Shown here one piece after another: positions 13,601-26,600 of a stretch of 64,000 nt of DNA (positions are counted from its first letter, which is position 1; each line of letters starts with the position of its first letter). The notes beneath the pieces are model-generated. The model was not told the origin of the DNA. It did not search any database and saw only the letters and a list, made by a program, of their open reading frames with translations. The position numbers and the translations under genes were made by a program. Origin of the DNA: Microglena sp. YARC (lineage: Eukaryota; Chlorophyta; Chlorophyceae; Chlamydomonadales; Chlamydomonadaceae); NCBI GenBank assembly GCA_022414725.1, contig JAJSRW010000056.1, positions 1 through 64,000 of the forward strand. The letters run 5' to 3'.

Positions 13601-15940
13601 TAAGCGCACACAAACACACAAACAAACACACACACACACAAGCACAAAGACACACAAACACACTCAAACACACACACACACAAGCACAAACACGCTAACA
13701 CACATACACAAACACACAGTGGGAGCAGCCTACATTGGTGGAGACCACGATTTTCCAAGACTACAGCAGCCAACCGATCAACCCGAGTAATCCCTCGGCA
13801 TCCTTTGAGTTCCGATACACACAGAAAAACATCAGCCTCTTCGAGCTGGGCATGGCCATCATATCTTCTAGCCTGGACATCGTCCACAATGGACTGAGTT
13901 ACAACGAGACCATTGTCAACGCGTCAAATCCAAACGGACACTGGGAAAACTGGACAGAAGTTCAGTTTGTGATGATGAACACGCCGGAGACTCTTGCCAG
14001 AGCTTATATGTTGTCGCTTGATGCTATGGTGGAGGTTGTGGTGGTGGTGGTGGTCCAGAGATGAAGGTGGTGGTGGTGGTTGTACTTGTGGTCCAGTGGT
14101 GGTGGTGGTTGTAGTTGTGGTCCAGCAATGGATGGCAGCATGGTGATGGGTGTAGGAATGGGCAAAAGACTCTTGGCAAGGCCTCTTTGTTTTAGCTTGA
14201 TGCTATAGTGATTGGTGGTGGTGGTTGTTGTGGTCCAGTAGTGATGGAGGTGGTGGTGGTGGTGGTTGTACTTGTGGTCCAGTGGTGGAGGTGGTGGTGG
14301 TGGTTGTACTTGTGGTCCAGTGGTGGAGGTGGTGGTGCTGGTTGTACTTGTGGTCCAGTGGTGGAGGTGGTGGAGCTGGTTGTACTTGTGGTCCAGTGGT
14401 GGAGGTGGTGGTGGTGGTAGTTGTGGTCCAGCGATGGATGGCAGCATGGTAATGGGTGTAGGAATGGGCAAAAGACTCTTGCCAGAGCTTATTTGTTGTC
14501 GCTTGATGCTATGGTGAGTGGTGGTGTTGGTGGTGGTGGTCCAGTGATAGAGGTGGTGATGCTGGTTGTAGTTGTGGTCAAGTGATGGAGGTGGTGGTGG
14601 TGGTGGTGGTAGTCTACCTTTGGAAAGGGCAAGGATGTTGTGAGCGCCCATATGTTGTCAATTGATGCTATGGTGAGTCGTGGTGGTGGTAGTTGAGGTC
14701 CAGTGATGGATGGCAGAATAGTGATGGGTGTAGGAATGGGGTTGGAAAGGGCAAGGATGCTGTGAGATCCTATGTATGTTGTCAATTGATGCTATGGTGA
14801 GTGGTGGTGGTGGTGGTGGTGGTGGTCCAGAGATGAAGGTGGTGGTGGTGGTGGTGGTCCAGAGATGAAGGTGGTGGTGGTGGTGGTGGTGGTCCAGAGA
14901 TGAAGGTGGTGGTGGGTGGTGGTGGTGGTGGTGATGGGTGTAGGAATGGGGTTGGAATGGGCAAGAATGCTGTGAGATCTTATATGTTGTCAATTGATGC
15001 TAAGGTGAGTGGTGGTGGTGGTTGTAGTCTACCTTTGAGCTACCCTGAGAGAGCTTACATGTTGTTGCTGATGCCATGGTGAGTGTGGAGGGATGGAGGG
15101 CCCCATGGTAATGGGGGTGGGAATGGGGTTGGAAAGGGCAGGGATGTTGTCACTAGATGCCATGGTGATGGTGGTGATGAACTAGATGCCATGGTGATGG
15201 TGGTGGTGATGAACTAGATGCAATGGTGATGGTGGTGATGAACTAGATGCCATGGTGATGGTGGTGGTGATGAACTAGATGCCATGGTGATGGTGGTGGT
15301 GATGAACTAGATGCCATGGTGATGGTGGTGATAAACTAGATGCCATGGTGAGGGTTGTGATGGTGGTTGTTGTAGTCTACCTTTAAGCTTCCTTGTGAGA
15401 GCTTGCATGTTGTTGCTTGATGCCATGGTAGTGGTGATGGTGGTAGTGGTGGTTGTGATGGTAGTGGTGATGGTGGTAGTGGTGGTTGTGATGGTAGTGA
15501 TGATGGTGGTTGTGATGGTAGTGGTGATGGTGGTTGTGATGGTAGTGGTGATGGTGGTAGTGGTGGTTGTGATGGTAGTGGTGATGGTGGTAATGGTGGT
15601 TGTAAAGGTAGTGGTGATGGTGGTAGTGGTGGTTATGATGGTAGTGGTGATGGTGGTTGTGATGGTAGTGGTCATGGTGGTAATGGTGGTTGGGACCCCC
15701 CCCCCCCCCCTTCCCACACCCACACCCACACACCTGCACACTCACACTCACCCACACACTCCCCCACCCACACAAACCCACCAACACACCAAAAAATCCA
15801 GGTGGAGGTTGTGGTGGCTTCAGCAGCCTATGTCAATGATGTGCAGCTGATCATCCTGGTAGTAGAGGGCATAGTCCTGACCAGCGCAGCCATCAAGTTA
15901 CCCACCACCACCACCACCACCACTCCTTGGTGTCCCCCCC

Positions 15941-15984
<44 letters not shown>

Positions 15985-18900
15985 AACACTCACACACACA
16001 CTCACCCACCAACACACAACACAACTCAGGTGGAGGTTGTGGTGGATTCAGCAGCCTATGTCAATGATGTGCAGCTTATCATCCTGGTAGTAGAGGGCAT
16101 AGTCCTGACCAGCGCAGCCGTAATCTTCATGTGGTTTATTTCCTCCAACTTCATCAACCATCGCTACAAGGTGTACAGCGTTTTCTTGGCAGTCCCTCTA
16201 GTGAGTAGAAGAATTTGAATTTGTATTTGAACTTAAATTGTTACATGTTTTTCAGCTATCTCATACAAGGTCTACAGCGTATTCTTGGCAGTCCCCTTGG
16301 TGAGATGAAGAATTTGAATTTTGGATTTAAACTTTAATTGTTCCATGTTTTTTCAGCTACAAGGTGTACAGCGTATTCATGGCAGTCCCTTAGGTGAGTT
16401 GAAGAATTGGAATTTTAATTTTAATTTATATTGTCACATGTTTTTCAGACAAGGTGTACAGCGTATTCTTGGCAGTTCCCTTGGTGAGTTGAAGAATTTG
16501 AATTTGAATCGTTAGATGTTGTTTTCAGCCACAATGCTTACAGGGAATTCTTGACAGTCCCCTTGGTGATTTTAAGAATTTGAACTTGAATTTGAACATG
16601 AATTGTTTTTTCAGGCAAGGTCTCCAGCGTATTCTTGGCAGTCCCCTTGTTGAGTTGTTGAGTTTGTTTTATAATTTGAATTTAAACTTTAATTGTTACA
16701 TGTATTTTCAGCTACAAGGTGTACAGCGTATTCTTGGCAGTCCCTTTGGTGAGTAGAAGAATTCGAATTTGAATTTGAACTTGAATTGTTACATGTTTTT
16801 TTCAGCCACAAGGCTTACAGGGAATTATTGGCAGCCCCCTTGGTGGGTTTAAGAATTTGAATTTGAACATGAATTTTTACATCTTTTTTCAGCTAAAAAT
16901 TCTACAGCGTATTCTTGGTAGTCCCTTTGGTGAGTTGGAGAATTTGAATTTGAATTTGAACTTGAATTGTTACATGGGTTTCAGACAAGGTTTACAGCGT
17001 ATTCTTGGCAGTCCCCTTGGTGGGTTGAAGAATTATTATTTGAATTTAGAATTTGAACTTGAATTGTTACATGTTTTTTCAGCTACAAGGTCTACAGGGT
17101 ATTCTTGGCAGTCCCCTTGGATAGTTGAAGAATTCTAATTTGAATTTGAACTTGAACTGTTACATGTTCTTTCAGCCAACTGTGGCCGTCTTCAAATTCC
17201 AAGTCCCCTTGAATGTGATCAACCAGATTGCAATTTCTTATTCAAATTCAAATTCAAATTCAAAGTCCCCTTGAATGTGATCAACCAGCTCGCAACTGCG
17301 ATCCAACCCATCCCGCAACAGCAATTCAATCCATCACGCAACTTCAATTCAATCCAACTCATCCCGCAACTTCAATCCAACTCATGTGCATAGAATGGCA
17401 TCAAGCAGCTTGCGACTTCAATCCAACCCTCCCCGCAACTGCAATCCAACCCATCCCACAACTGCAATCCAACTCATCCCACAACTGCGAACCAACCCAT
17501 CCCACAACAGCAATCCAACCCATCCCGCAACATCAATCCAACCCATCCCACAACATCAATCCAATCCATCCCGCAACTTCAATTCAATCCAACTCATTCC
17601 GCAACTTCAATTTAATCCAACTCATCCCGCAACTTCAATTTAATCCAACTCATCCCGCAACTTCAATTCAATCCAACTCATCCCGCAACTTCAATTTAAT
17701 CCAACTCATCCCACAACTTCAATTCAATCCAACTCATCCCGCAACTTCAATTCAATCCAACTCATCCCGCAACTTCAATTTAATACAACTCATCCCGCAA
17801 CTTCAATCCAACTCATGTGCATAGAATGGCATCAAGCAGCTTGCGACTACAATCCAACCCATCCCGCAACTGCAATCCAACCCGTCCCACAACTGCAATC
17901 CAATCCATCCTGCAACTGCAATCCAATCCATCCTGCACCTTAAATCCAACCCATCCCGCAACTTCAATCCAACCCATCCGGCAACATCAATCCAATCCTG
18001 TCCGCAACTTCAATTCAATCCAGTTCATCCCGCAACTGCAATCCAATCCATCCCACAACTTCAATTTAATCCAACCCATCCCACAACTTCAATCCAACTC
18101 ATGTGCATAGAATGACTTCAAGCAGCTTGCGACTTCAATCCAACCCATCCCGCAACTTCAATTCAATCCAACTCATCCCGCAACTTCAATCCAACTTATG
18201 TGCATAGAATGACTTCAAGCAGCTTGCGACTTCAATCCAACCCATCCCGCAACTTCAATTCAATCCAACTCATGTGCAATCCAAATCACCCCGCAGAATC
18301 CCCGAACTTCAAGTATCCCGCACCTTAAATCCAACCCATCCTGCAACTTCAATCCTTGTCATGTGCACAGAATGTCATCAACCAGCTTGCAACCCAGAAG
18401 CTGAGCCTGGGTGAGAGCAGTGAAGAAGACGATTCCAGCGACGATGACCGCCACCCGGAGGAGTCCGGCATGCATCCACTGGAAGCAAGGAATACGTAAG
18501 CATCTTTATTAGTTGTGCTTTGTCCGGTTTTATTGAGTTTTGCAATTGGTTTTGTATTTAGATTTGCATGTATTTGTCAGGGTTTTGTATTTAGATTTGT
18601 ACTTGGTTTTTTGTTTAGTTACGTATGCTTTGTAAGGTTTTGTATTGATTTGTATATGCTCACAATCCTGCTCTGATGCTTTCTATGGTTTTGTATTTAG
18701 ATGTATATGCTTTATATTGTTGTGTGTTTAGTTGTATATGCTTCATATTGTTGTGTGTTTGGTTGTATTTGGTTGCATATGCTTTACATTGTTTTGTGTT
18801 TAGTTGTATATGCTTTACATTGTTTTGTATTTAGTTGTATATGCTTTGTATTGTTTTGTATTTAGTTGTATATGCTTTGTATTGTTTTGTATTTAGTTGT

Positions 18901-20662
18901 ATATGCTTTGTATTGTTTTGTATTTAGTTGTATATGCTTTGTATTGTTTTGTATTTAGTTGTATATGCTTTGTCTTGTTTTGTATTTAGTTGTATATGCT
19001 TTGTCTTGTTTTGTATTTAGTTGTATATGCTTTGTCTTGTTTTGTATTTAGTTGTATATGCTTTGTCTTGTTTTGTATTTAGTTGTATATGCTTTCTCTT
19101 GTTTTGTATTTAGTTGTATATGCTTTGTATTGTTTTGTATTTAGTTGTATATGCTTTGTATTGTTTTGTATTTAGTTGTATATGCTTTGTCTTGTTTTGT
19201 ATTAGTTGTATATGCTTTACATGCTTTTGTATTTAGTTGTATATGCTTTACATGCTTTTGTATTTAGTTGTTTATGATTTGTATTGTTTTGTATTTAGTT
19301 GTATATGCTTTGTCTTGTTTCGTATTTAGTTGTATATGCTTTGTCTTGTTTTGTATTTAGTTGTATATGCTTTGTCTTGTTTTGTATTTAGTTGTATATG
19401 CTTTGTATTGTTTTGTATTTAGTTGTATATGCTTTACATGCTTTTGTATTTAGTTGTATATGCTTTGTCTTGTTTTGTATTTAGTTGTATATGCTTTGTC
19501 TTGTTTTGTATTTAGTTGTATATGCTTTGTATTGTTTTGTATTTAGTTGTATATGCTTTACATGCTTTTGTATTCAGTTGTATATGCTCTCATTGCTGCT
19601 CTGATGCTTATAGGGAGCAAACACCTCCAACGCCTCAGCCCAAGGTCCACAGCAGCACAAAGCCGATACGCTGGAACAGCAACGCGGACAGTGACAAGGG
19701 CAATTCTTCCTACTCTGCGAGAGCGGTCTGGATATGGCTGTGCTCCCTACTCCCCTTCACCAAGCACGGGAAGGCTGCTAAAGCAAGAAAGCGGGCAAAG
19801 AAGGGGCGGAAGCTACAGGTCTCGGCGCGCACCTTCTTATGGGTCACCTTCCCTTTCTTCCTGTGGGGAATCATCGTTGTGGCAATCAACGGAGCAGGTA
19901 TGGGGATTTTAAATTGTGGGAGGGTGGGTGGGCAGGTGTGTGGGGAACTCCCCTTCACCAAGCACAGGAAGGCTGCAAAAGCAAGAAAGTGGGCAAAGAA
20001 GTGGCGGAAACTACAGGTCTCAGCGCACACTTTCTTATGGGTCACCTTCCCTTTCTTCCTGTGGGGAATCATCGTTGTGGCAATCAACGGAGCAGGTATG
20101 GAAAGGTTTAAGTGTGGGTGGGTGAGTGGGTGGGTTTGCAGGTGTGTGGGTGAGTGGGTGTGGGTGAGTGGGTGGGCAGGTGTGGGGGGAATCATCTTTG
20201 TCGCAATCAGCGGAGCAGGTATGGGGAAGTTTAAGTGTGGGTGGTTGGGTAAGCAGGTGTGTTGGGAATCGTTGTTGTGGCAATCAACGGAGCAGGTATG
20301 GGGACGTTTAAGTGTGGGTGGGTGGGTGGGTGGGAAATCATTGTTATGGCAATCAGCGGAGCAGATATGGGAAGTTTTAAGTGTGTGTGTGTGGGTGGGT
20401 AGAATGGTAGGTGGGCAGGTGTGTGGATGTAAGCCTGCACTTAAGTAAACTCCACTCGCAGTAAACTCTAAACCCACCTGGACCCTGAACCCTAAACCCT
20501 AAAAACACCTGAACCCTTAACCCCTAACCCTTCAAACCCTAAACCCCCTGGACTTCAGTGGAGGATCAGTTAACAATCTATGTAAGAATCTTGTAGGGAG
20601 GGTGTGTGTGTACACACACACACACACACACAAACATATACACACACTGCCCATCCAGCTAC

Positions 20663-20693
<31 letters not shown>

Positions 20694-23600
20694 ACCACAC
20701 ACAGACAAATCTGTGTAATAATATTTTATTATAAACACGATCAAATGGAGAAAGCCAAACACTAGTTTGCAAAAACTTGTGTGTTTGCATTGTTTGTACC
20801 GCCCAGCACTACCTTCTAATGTGTTTATACCGCCCAGCACTACCTTATAATGTGTGTGTACCGCCAATCACTACCTTATACTGCATTTGAACCGCCCAGC
20901 ACTACCTTCTAATGTGTGTGTACCACCAATCACTACCTTCTATTGCATTTGTACCGCCAATCACTACCTTCTAATGTGTGTGTACCGCCCAGCACTACCT
21001 TCTAATGCATTTGTACCGCCCAGCACTACCTTCTAATGCATTTGTACCGCCCAGCACTACCTTCTAATGTGTGTGTACCGCCCAGCACTACCTTCTAATG
21101 CATTTGTACCGCCCAGCACTACCTTCTAATGTGTGTGTACCGCCCAGCACTACCTTCTAACGTGTGTGTACCGCCCAGCACTACCTTCTAATGTGTGTGC
21201 ACCGCCAATCACTACCTTCTAATGCATTTGTACCGCCAATCACTACCTTTTAATGTGTGTGTACCGCCCAGCACTACCTTCTAATGCATTTGTACCGCCC
21301 AGCACTACCTTCTAATGTGTGTGTACCGCCCAGCACTACCTTCCAATGCATTTGTACCACCCCCACCAATGGAGCAGGTTATACCATGCTCCGGAAAATT
21401 TCTGCGCCCATCGCCATCTACAATATCGTCAACGTTGTTATCCTACGCTTCCACGCCTGCATCTACTACGCCAATGAGCTCATTTTCAATGGCACTCTAG
21501 AAGTCCAAGGCAGGCTTAGTGCGGCCCTAGGCCTGTGGATGGCTGAGTACGAGATTATGTTGCTAGGCCAAGAGGTGGGTCAGCTACGGCGTCCTTTCTT
21601 GGTGGGTGGTTGGTGGGTGAGCTAAGGCGTCCTTTGTTGGTGGTTGGTTGGTGGTTGGTGGGTGAGCTAAGGCGTCCTTTTTGGTGGTGGGTGGGTGGTG
21701 GGTGAGCTAAGGCGTCCTTTCTTGGTGGGTGGTGGGGGAGCTACGGCGTCCTTTCTTGGTGGGTGGTTGGTGGTTGGTGGGTGAGCTAAGGCGTCCTTTC
21801 TTGGTGGTTGGTGGGTGGTGGGTGAGCTAAGGCGTCCTTTCTTGGTGGGTGGTGGGGGAGCTACGGCGCCCTTTCTTGGTGGTTGGTTGGTGGTTGGTGG
21901 GTGAGCTAAGGCGTCCTTTCTTGGTGGTTGGTGGGTGGGTGAGCTAGGGCGTCCTATTTTGGTGGTTGGTGGGTGGTGGGTGGCAGAGCTAAGGTGTCCT
22001 TTCTTGGTGGTTCGTGGGTTGTTGATGGGTGAGCTACGGCATCCTTTCTTGTTGGGTGGATGGTGTTTGGTGGGTGAGCGAAGTCGTCCTTTCTTGGAGG
22101 TTGGTGGGTGGTTGGTGGTGGGTGGGTGAGCTAAGGCGTCCTTTCTTGGTGGTTGGTGGGTGGTTGGTGGTGGGTGGGTGAGCGAAGGCGTCCTTTCTTG
22201 GTGGTTGGTGGTTGGTTGGTTGTGGGTGGGTGAGCTAAGGCGTCCTTTCTTGGTGGTTGGTGGTTGGTTGGTGGTGGGTGGGTGAGCTAAGGCGTCCTTT
22301 CTTGGTGGTTGGTGGGTGGTTGGTGGTGGGTGGGTGAGCTAAGGCTTCCTTTGTTGGTGGTTGGTGGTTGGTGGGCGAGCTACGGCGTCCTATTTTGGTG
22401 GTTGGTTGGTGGTGGGTGGGTGAGCTAAGGCGTCCTTTCTTGGTGGTTGGTGGGTGGTTGGTGGGTGGTAGGTGAGCTAAGGCGTCCTTTCTTGGTGGTT
22501 GGTGGGTGGTGGGCGAGCTACGGCATCCTATTTTGGTGGTTGGTGGGTGAGCTAAGGCGTCCTTTTTGGTGGTTGGTGGGTGGTAGGTGAGCTAAGGCGT
22601 CCTTTCTTGGTGGTTGGTGGTGGGTGGGTGAGCGAAGGCGTCATTTCTTGTTTACCTACACCTACACCCACACCTTCACATGGTGTTTACCTGTACCCTG
22701 ACACCTTTTTACCTGGTCGTGGTGGGTGGGTGAGTGAAGGCGTCCTTTCTTGTTTACCTACACCTACACCTACACCCACACCTGGTGTTTACTGCACACC
22801 TACACCTACACCCACACCTTCACCTGGAGTTTACCTATACCCTTACACCTTTTTACCTGGTCGTGGTGGGTGGGTGAGTGAAGGCGTCCTTTCTTGTTTA
22901 CCTACACCTACACCTACACCCACACCTGGTGTTTACTGCACACCTACACCTACACCCACACCTTCACATGGTGTTTACCTGTACCCTTACACCTTTTTAC
23001 CTGGTCGTGGTGGGTGGGTGAGTGAAGGCGTCCTTTCTTGTTTACCTACACCTCCACCCACACCTGGTGTTTACTGCACGCCTACACCTACACCTACACC
23101 TTTTTACCTGGTTGGGCAAGTCCCTTTAGCCTAATTAGCTACCCCCTGGACTGTAACAACCACGTCAATACTACCAAACACATCCTACAGGCCAGGCTGG
23201 CTATACACAGTAGCATACTCGACCGCGCCCACAACCGCCCACCCACCCACCACCACCAATCACCAATCACCACCAACCCACTACCCACCACTCACCCACC
23301 AACTATCAAACCACTAACCACCAACCCACCAACCATCAACCCACAAAACACCAACCCACTAACCACCAACCACAAAACCACCAACCACCAAAACAAAACC
23401 ACTAACCAACAACCACCAAACCACCAACCACCAAACCACCAACCACCAACCTACAGGCCCGGCTGGCTATAGGCAGTAGCCTTCTCGACCGCGCCCACTA
23501 CCGCCCACCCACCAACCACCACCACCAACCACCAACCCACAGGCCCGGCTGGCTATAGGCAGTAGCCTCGTCGACCGCGCCCACTTCCGCCCACCCACCA

Positions 23601-26600
23601 ACCACCACCAACCACCAACCCACAGGCCAGGCTGGCTATGGGCAGTAGCCTTCTCGACTGCGCCCACTACCGCCCACTCACCAACCACCACCAACCACCA
23701 ACCCACAGGCCAGGCTGGCTATAGGCAGTGGCCTTCTCGACCGCGCCCACTACCGTCCACCCACCAACCACCACCAACCACCAACCCACAGGCCCGGCTG
23801 GCTATAGGCAGTAGCCTCGTCGACCGCTCCCACTACCGTCTGGTGCAAAATGGCGTAACCTTCAGCCAGACTAGTGCAGGGTCCGAGATCCTTTACTACA
23901 CTAAAGACTGCCTGGATACAAGCCCAACAATCTGCCTGGCCCCTGGGAGTCCCTACTACCCGCTCACGCACAATGGGCTTGACATCCTCGTACGCGAAAC
24001 CATGGAGCTCCTTCAGGGTGTCTCTAGTGTGAGTCTTTGGTCATACACTGGGTGGGCGGTCATTTGGGGCCAGGAAGCGGCCGGGTTAAGTAGGGGATAC
24101 TGTGGGTCTGGCTGCAAATGGGTAGTAATGGCAAGCGTTTGTGGTAGAGGGTGAGGGGCACTTCAAGGTGTCTCTAGTGTGAGTCCTTGGTGCTTGACTG
24201 GGTGGGGTGAGGGGCAGGAAGCGGCCGGGTGAAGTAGGGGATACTGTGGGTATGGCTGCAAATGAGTTGGAATGGTAAGCATGTGTGATAGCGGGTGAGG
24301 GGCACAGCTCCTTTTTACACTGAAACACTGGCTAAGTGGTGGAGTGTCAGCGTTAGCTGTCATGTTGCCTAACTGTCTGTGTCTCTCGTATCTCTCGAGT
24401 GTGTATGCTTCATGTGCGTGTTTGTTTGTGGTGGTGGTGAAATCTGCTTACTTATCACCCACCACCACTATCACCCATGTCGCAGTTTCCCTCTTTCTCA
24501 CATGCAGCGTTCTGCTTCTTGAACCTGGGCGAAGCATCGGTGTGTGTCTGTGCATGCTAGGTGTACCAGATCTTCGTACCCTGAACTCCTAAACCCTTGA
24601 TCTCTTGCTAATTGGTGGAATGTCAGCGTTAGCTGTCATGTTGCCTAACTGTCCCCGTCTCTCGATACTGTACGCTTCCCTGCCAGGTGTACCAGATATG
24701 TGTACCCTAAAATCCTATTCCCTTGATTTCTTACTAAGAGGTGGAGTGTCAGCGTTAGCTGTCATGTTGCCTAACTGTCCGTGTCTTTCGAGTGTGTACG
24801 CTTCCCTACTAGGTGTACAAGTATCTGTGCACCCTAAACTCCTAAACCCTTGATCTCTTAATAAGAGGTGGAGCTGGCAAATCTGTGTACCCTAAATTTA
24901 TAAACCCTTGATCTCTTACTATGTGGTGGAGCTGGCAAATCTGTGTACCCTAAACTCCAAAACCCTTGATCTCTGTCTAAGTGGTGGAGCTGGCAAATCT
25001 GTGTACCCCTAACTCCTAAACCCTTGATCTCTGACTAAGTGGTGGATCTGGCAAATCTGTGTACCCTAACTCCTAAACCCTTGATCTCTTGCTATGTGGT
25101 GGAGCTGGCAAATCTGTGTACCCTCCCTCCTAAACCCTTGATCTCTTGCTAAATGGTGGAGCTGGCAAATCTGTGTACCCTAAACTCCTAAACCCTTGAT
25201 CTCTTAATAAGAGGTGGAGCTGGCAAATCTGTGTACCCTAAATTTATAAACCCTTGATCTCTTACTATGTGGTGGAGCTGGCAAATCTGTGTACCCTAAA
25301 CTCCTAAACCCTTGATCTCTGTCTAAGTGGTGGAGCTGGCAAATCTGTGTACCCTTAACTCCTAAACCCTTGATCTCTGACTAAGTGGTGGATCTGGCAA
25401 ATCTGTGTACCCTAACTCCTAAACCCTTGATCTCTTACTAAGTGGTGGAGCTGGCAAATCTGGCGAACGTTTTCTGATGCACTCTACTTCCCAGGCAAAC
25501 GATTCGACGCGGCAAATCTGTAGGAATGTTATCTTAAGGAAAAAGCAGGGGAAAAAGTTTTTTCTCATGCACTCTACCTTTTCTATGGGAAAACAAAAGT
25601 TTATACATGCAAATCTGGCGTACTTTTTCTGATGCACTCTCTTTCTCTCTCACTTTCTCTCTCACTACTTCTGTACTTCTATACTTCCCAGGCAAACGAT
25701 ACGACTCGGCTCACAACTCACTCCCCGGAATTCAGCTTCTACTGGTCGACAAGGAACTCCACCATTGGTGGCTACTCCATGATGAACTATGAGTATCATG
25801 ATGAAGGTTGGTGTCAATTTGGTGTCATTTGGTGTCTTTTTGGTGTGGGTACCACCATTGGTGGCTATTCGATGATGACCTATGAGAATAATGTTCAAGG
25901 TTGATGTCAATTTGGTTTCATTTGGTGTCATTTGGTGCCAATTCCACCATTGGTGGCTACTCTATGATGAACTACGAGTATCATGAGGAAGGTTGGTGTT
26001 AATTTGGTGTCATTTGGTGTCGATTGGTGTCTGTTTGGTGTAATTTGGTGTTGATTTCACCATTGGTGGCTACTCCATGATGAACTACGAGTATCATGAC
26101 GAAGGTTGGTGTTAATTTGGTGTCATTTGGTGTCTGTTTGGTGTCATTTGGTGTGGATACCACCATTGGTGGCTACTCGATGATGAACCATGAGTATCAT
26201 GACGAAGGTTGGTGTCAATTTGGTGTCATTTGGTGCCAATTTGGTGTCATTTGGTGTTGATTTCACCATTGGTGGCTACTCGATGATGAACCATGAGTAT
26301 CATGACGAAGGTTGGTGTCAATTTGGTGTCATTTGGTGCCAATTTGGTGTAATTTGGTGTGGATACCACCATTGGTGGCTACTCGATGATGACCTATGAG
26401 AATCATGTCCAAGGTTGATGTCAATTTGGTTTCATTTGGTGCCAATTCCACCATTGGTGGCTTCTCGATGATGAACTACGAGAATCATGTCCAAGGTTGA
26501 TGTCATTTTGGTGTCAATTTGGTTTTGGTGTCAATTGGTGTCAATTGGTGTCAATTTGTCTCATTCGGTGTCTATTCCACCATTGGAGGCTACTCAATGA

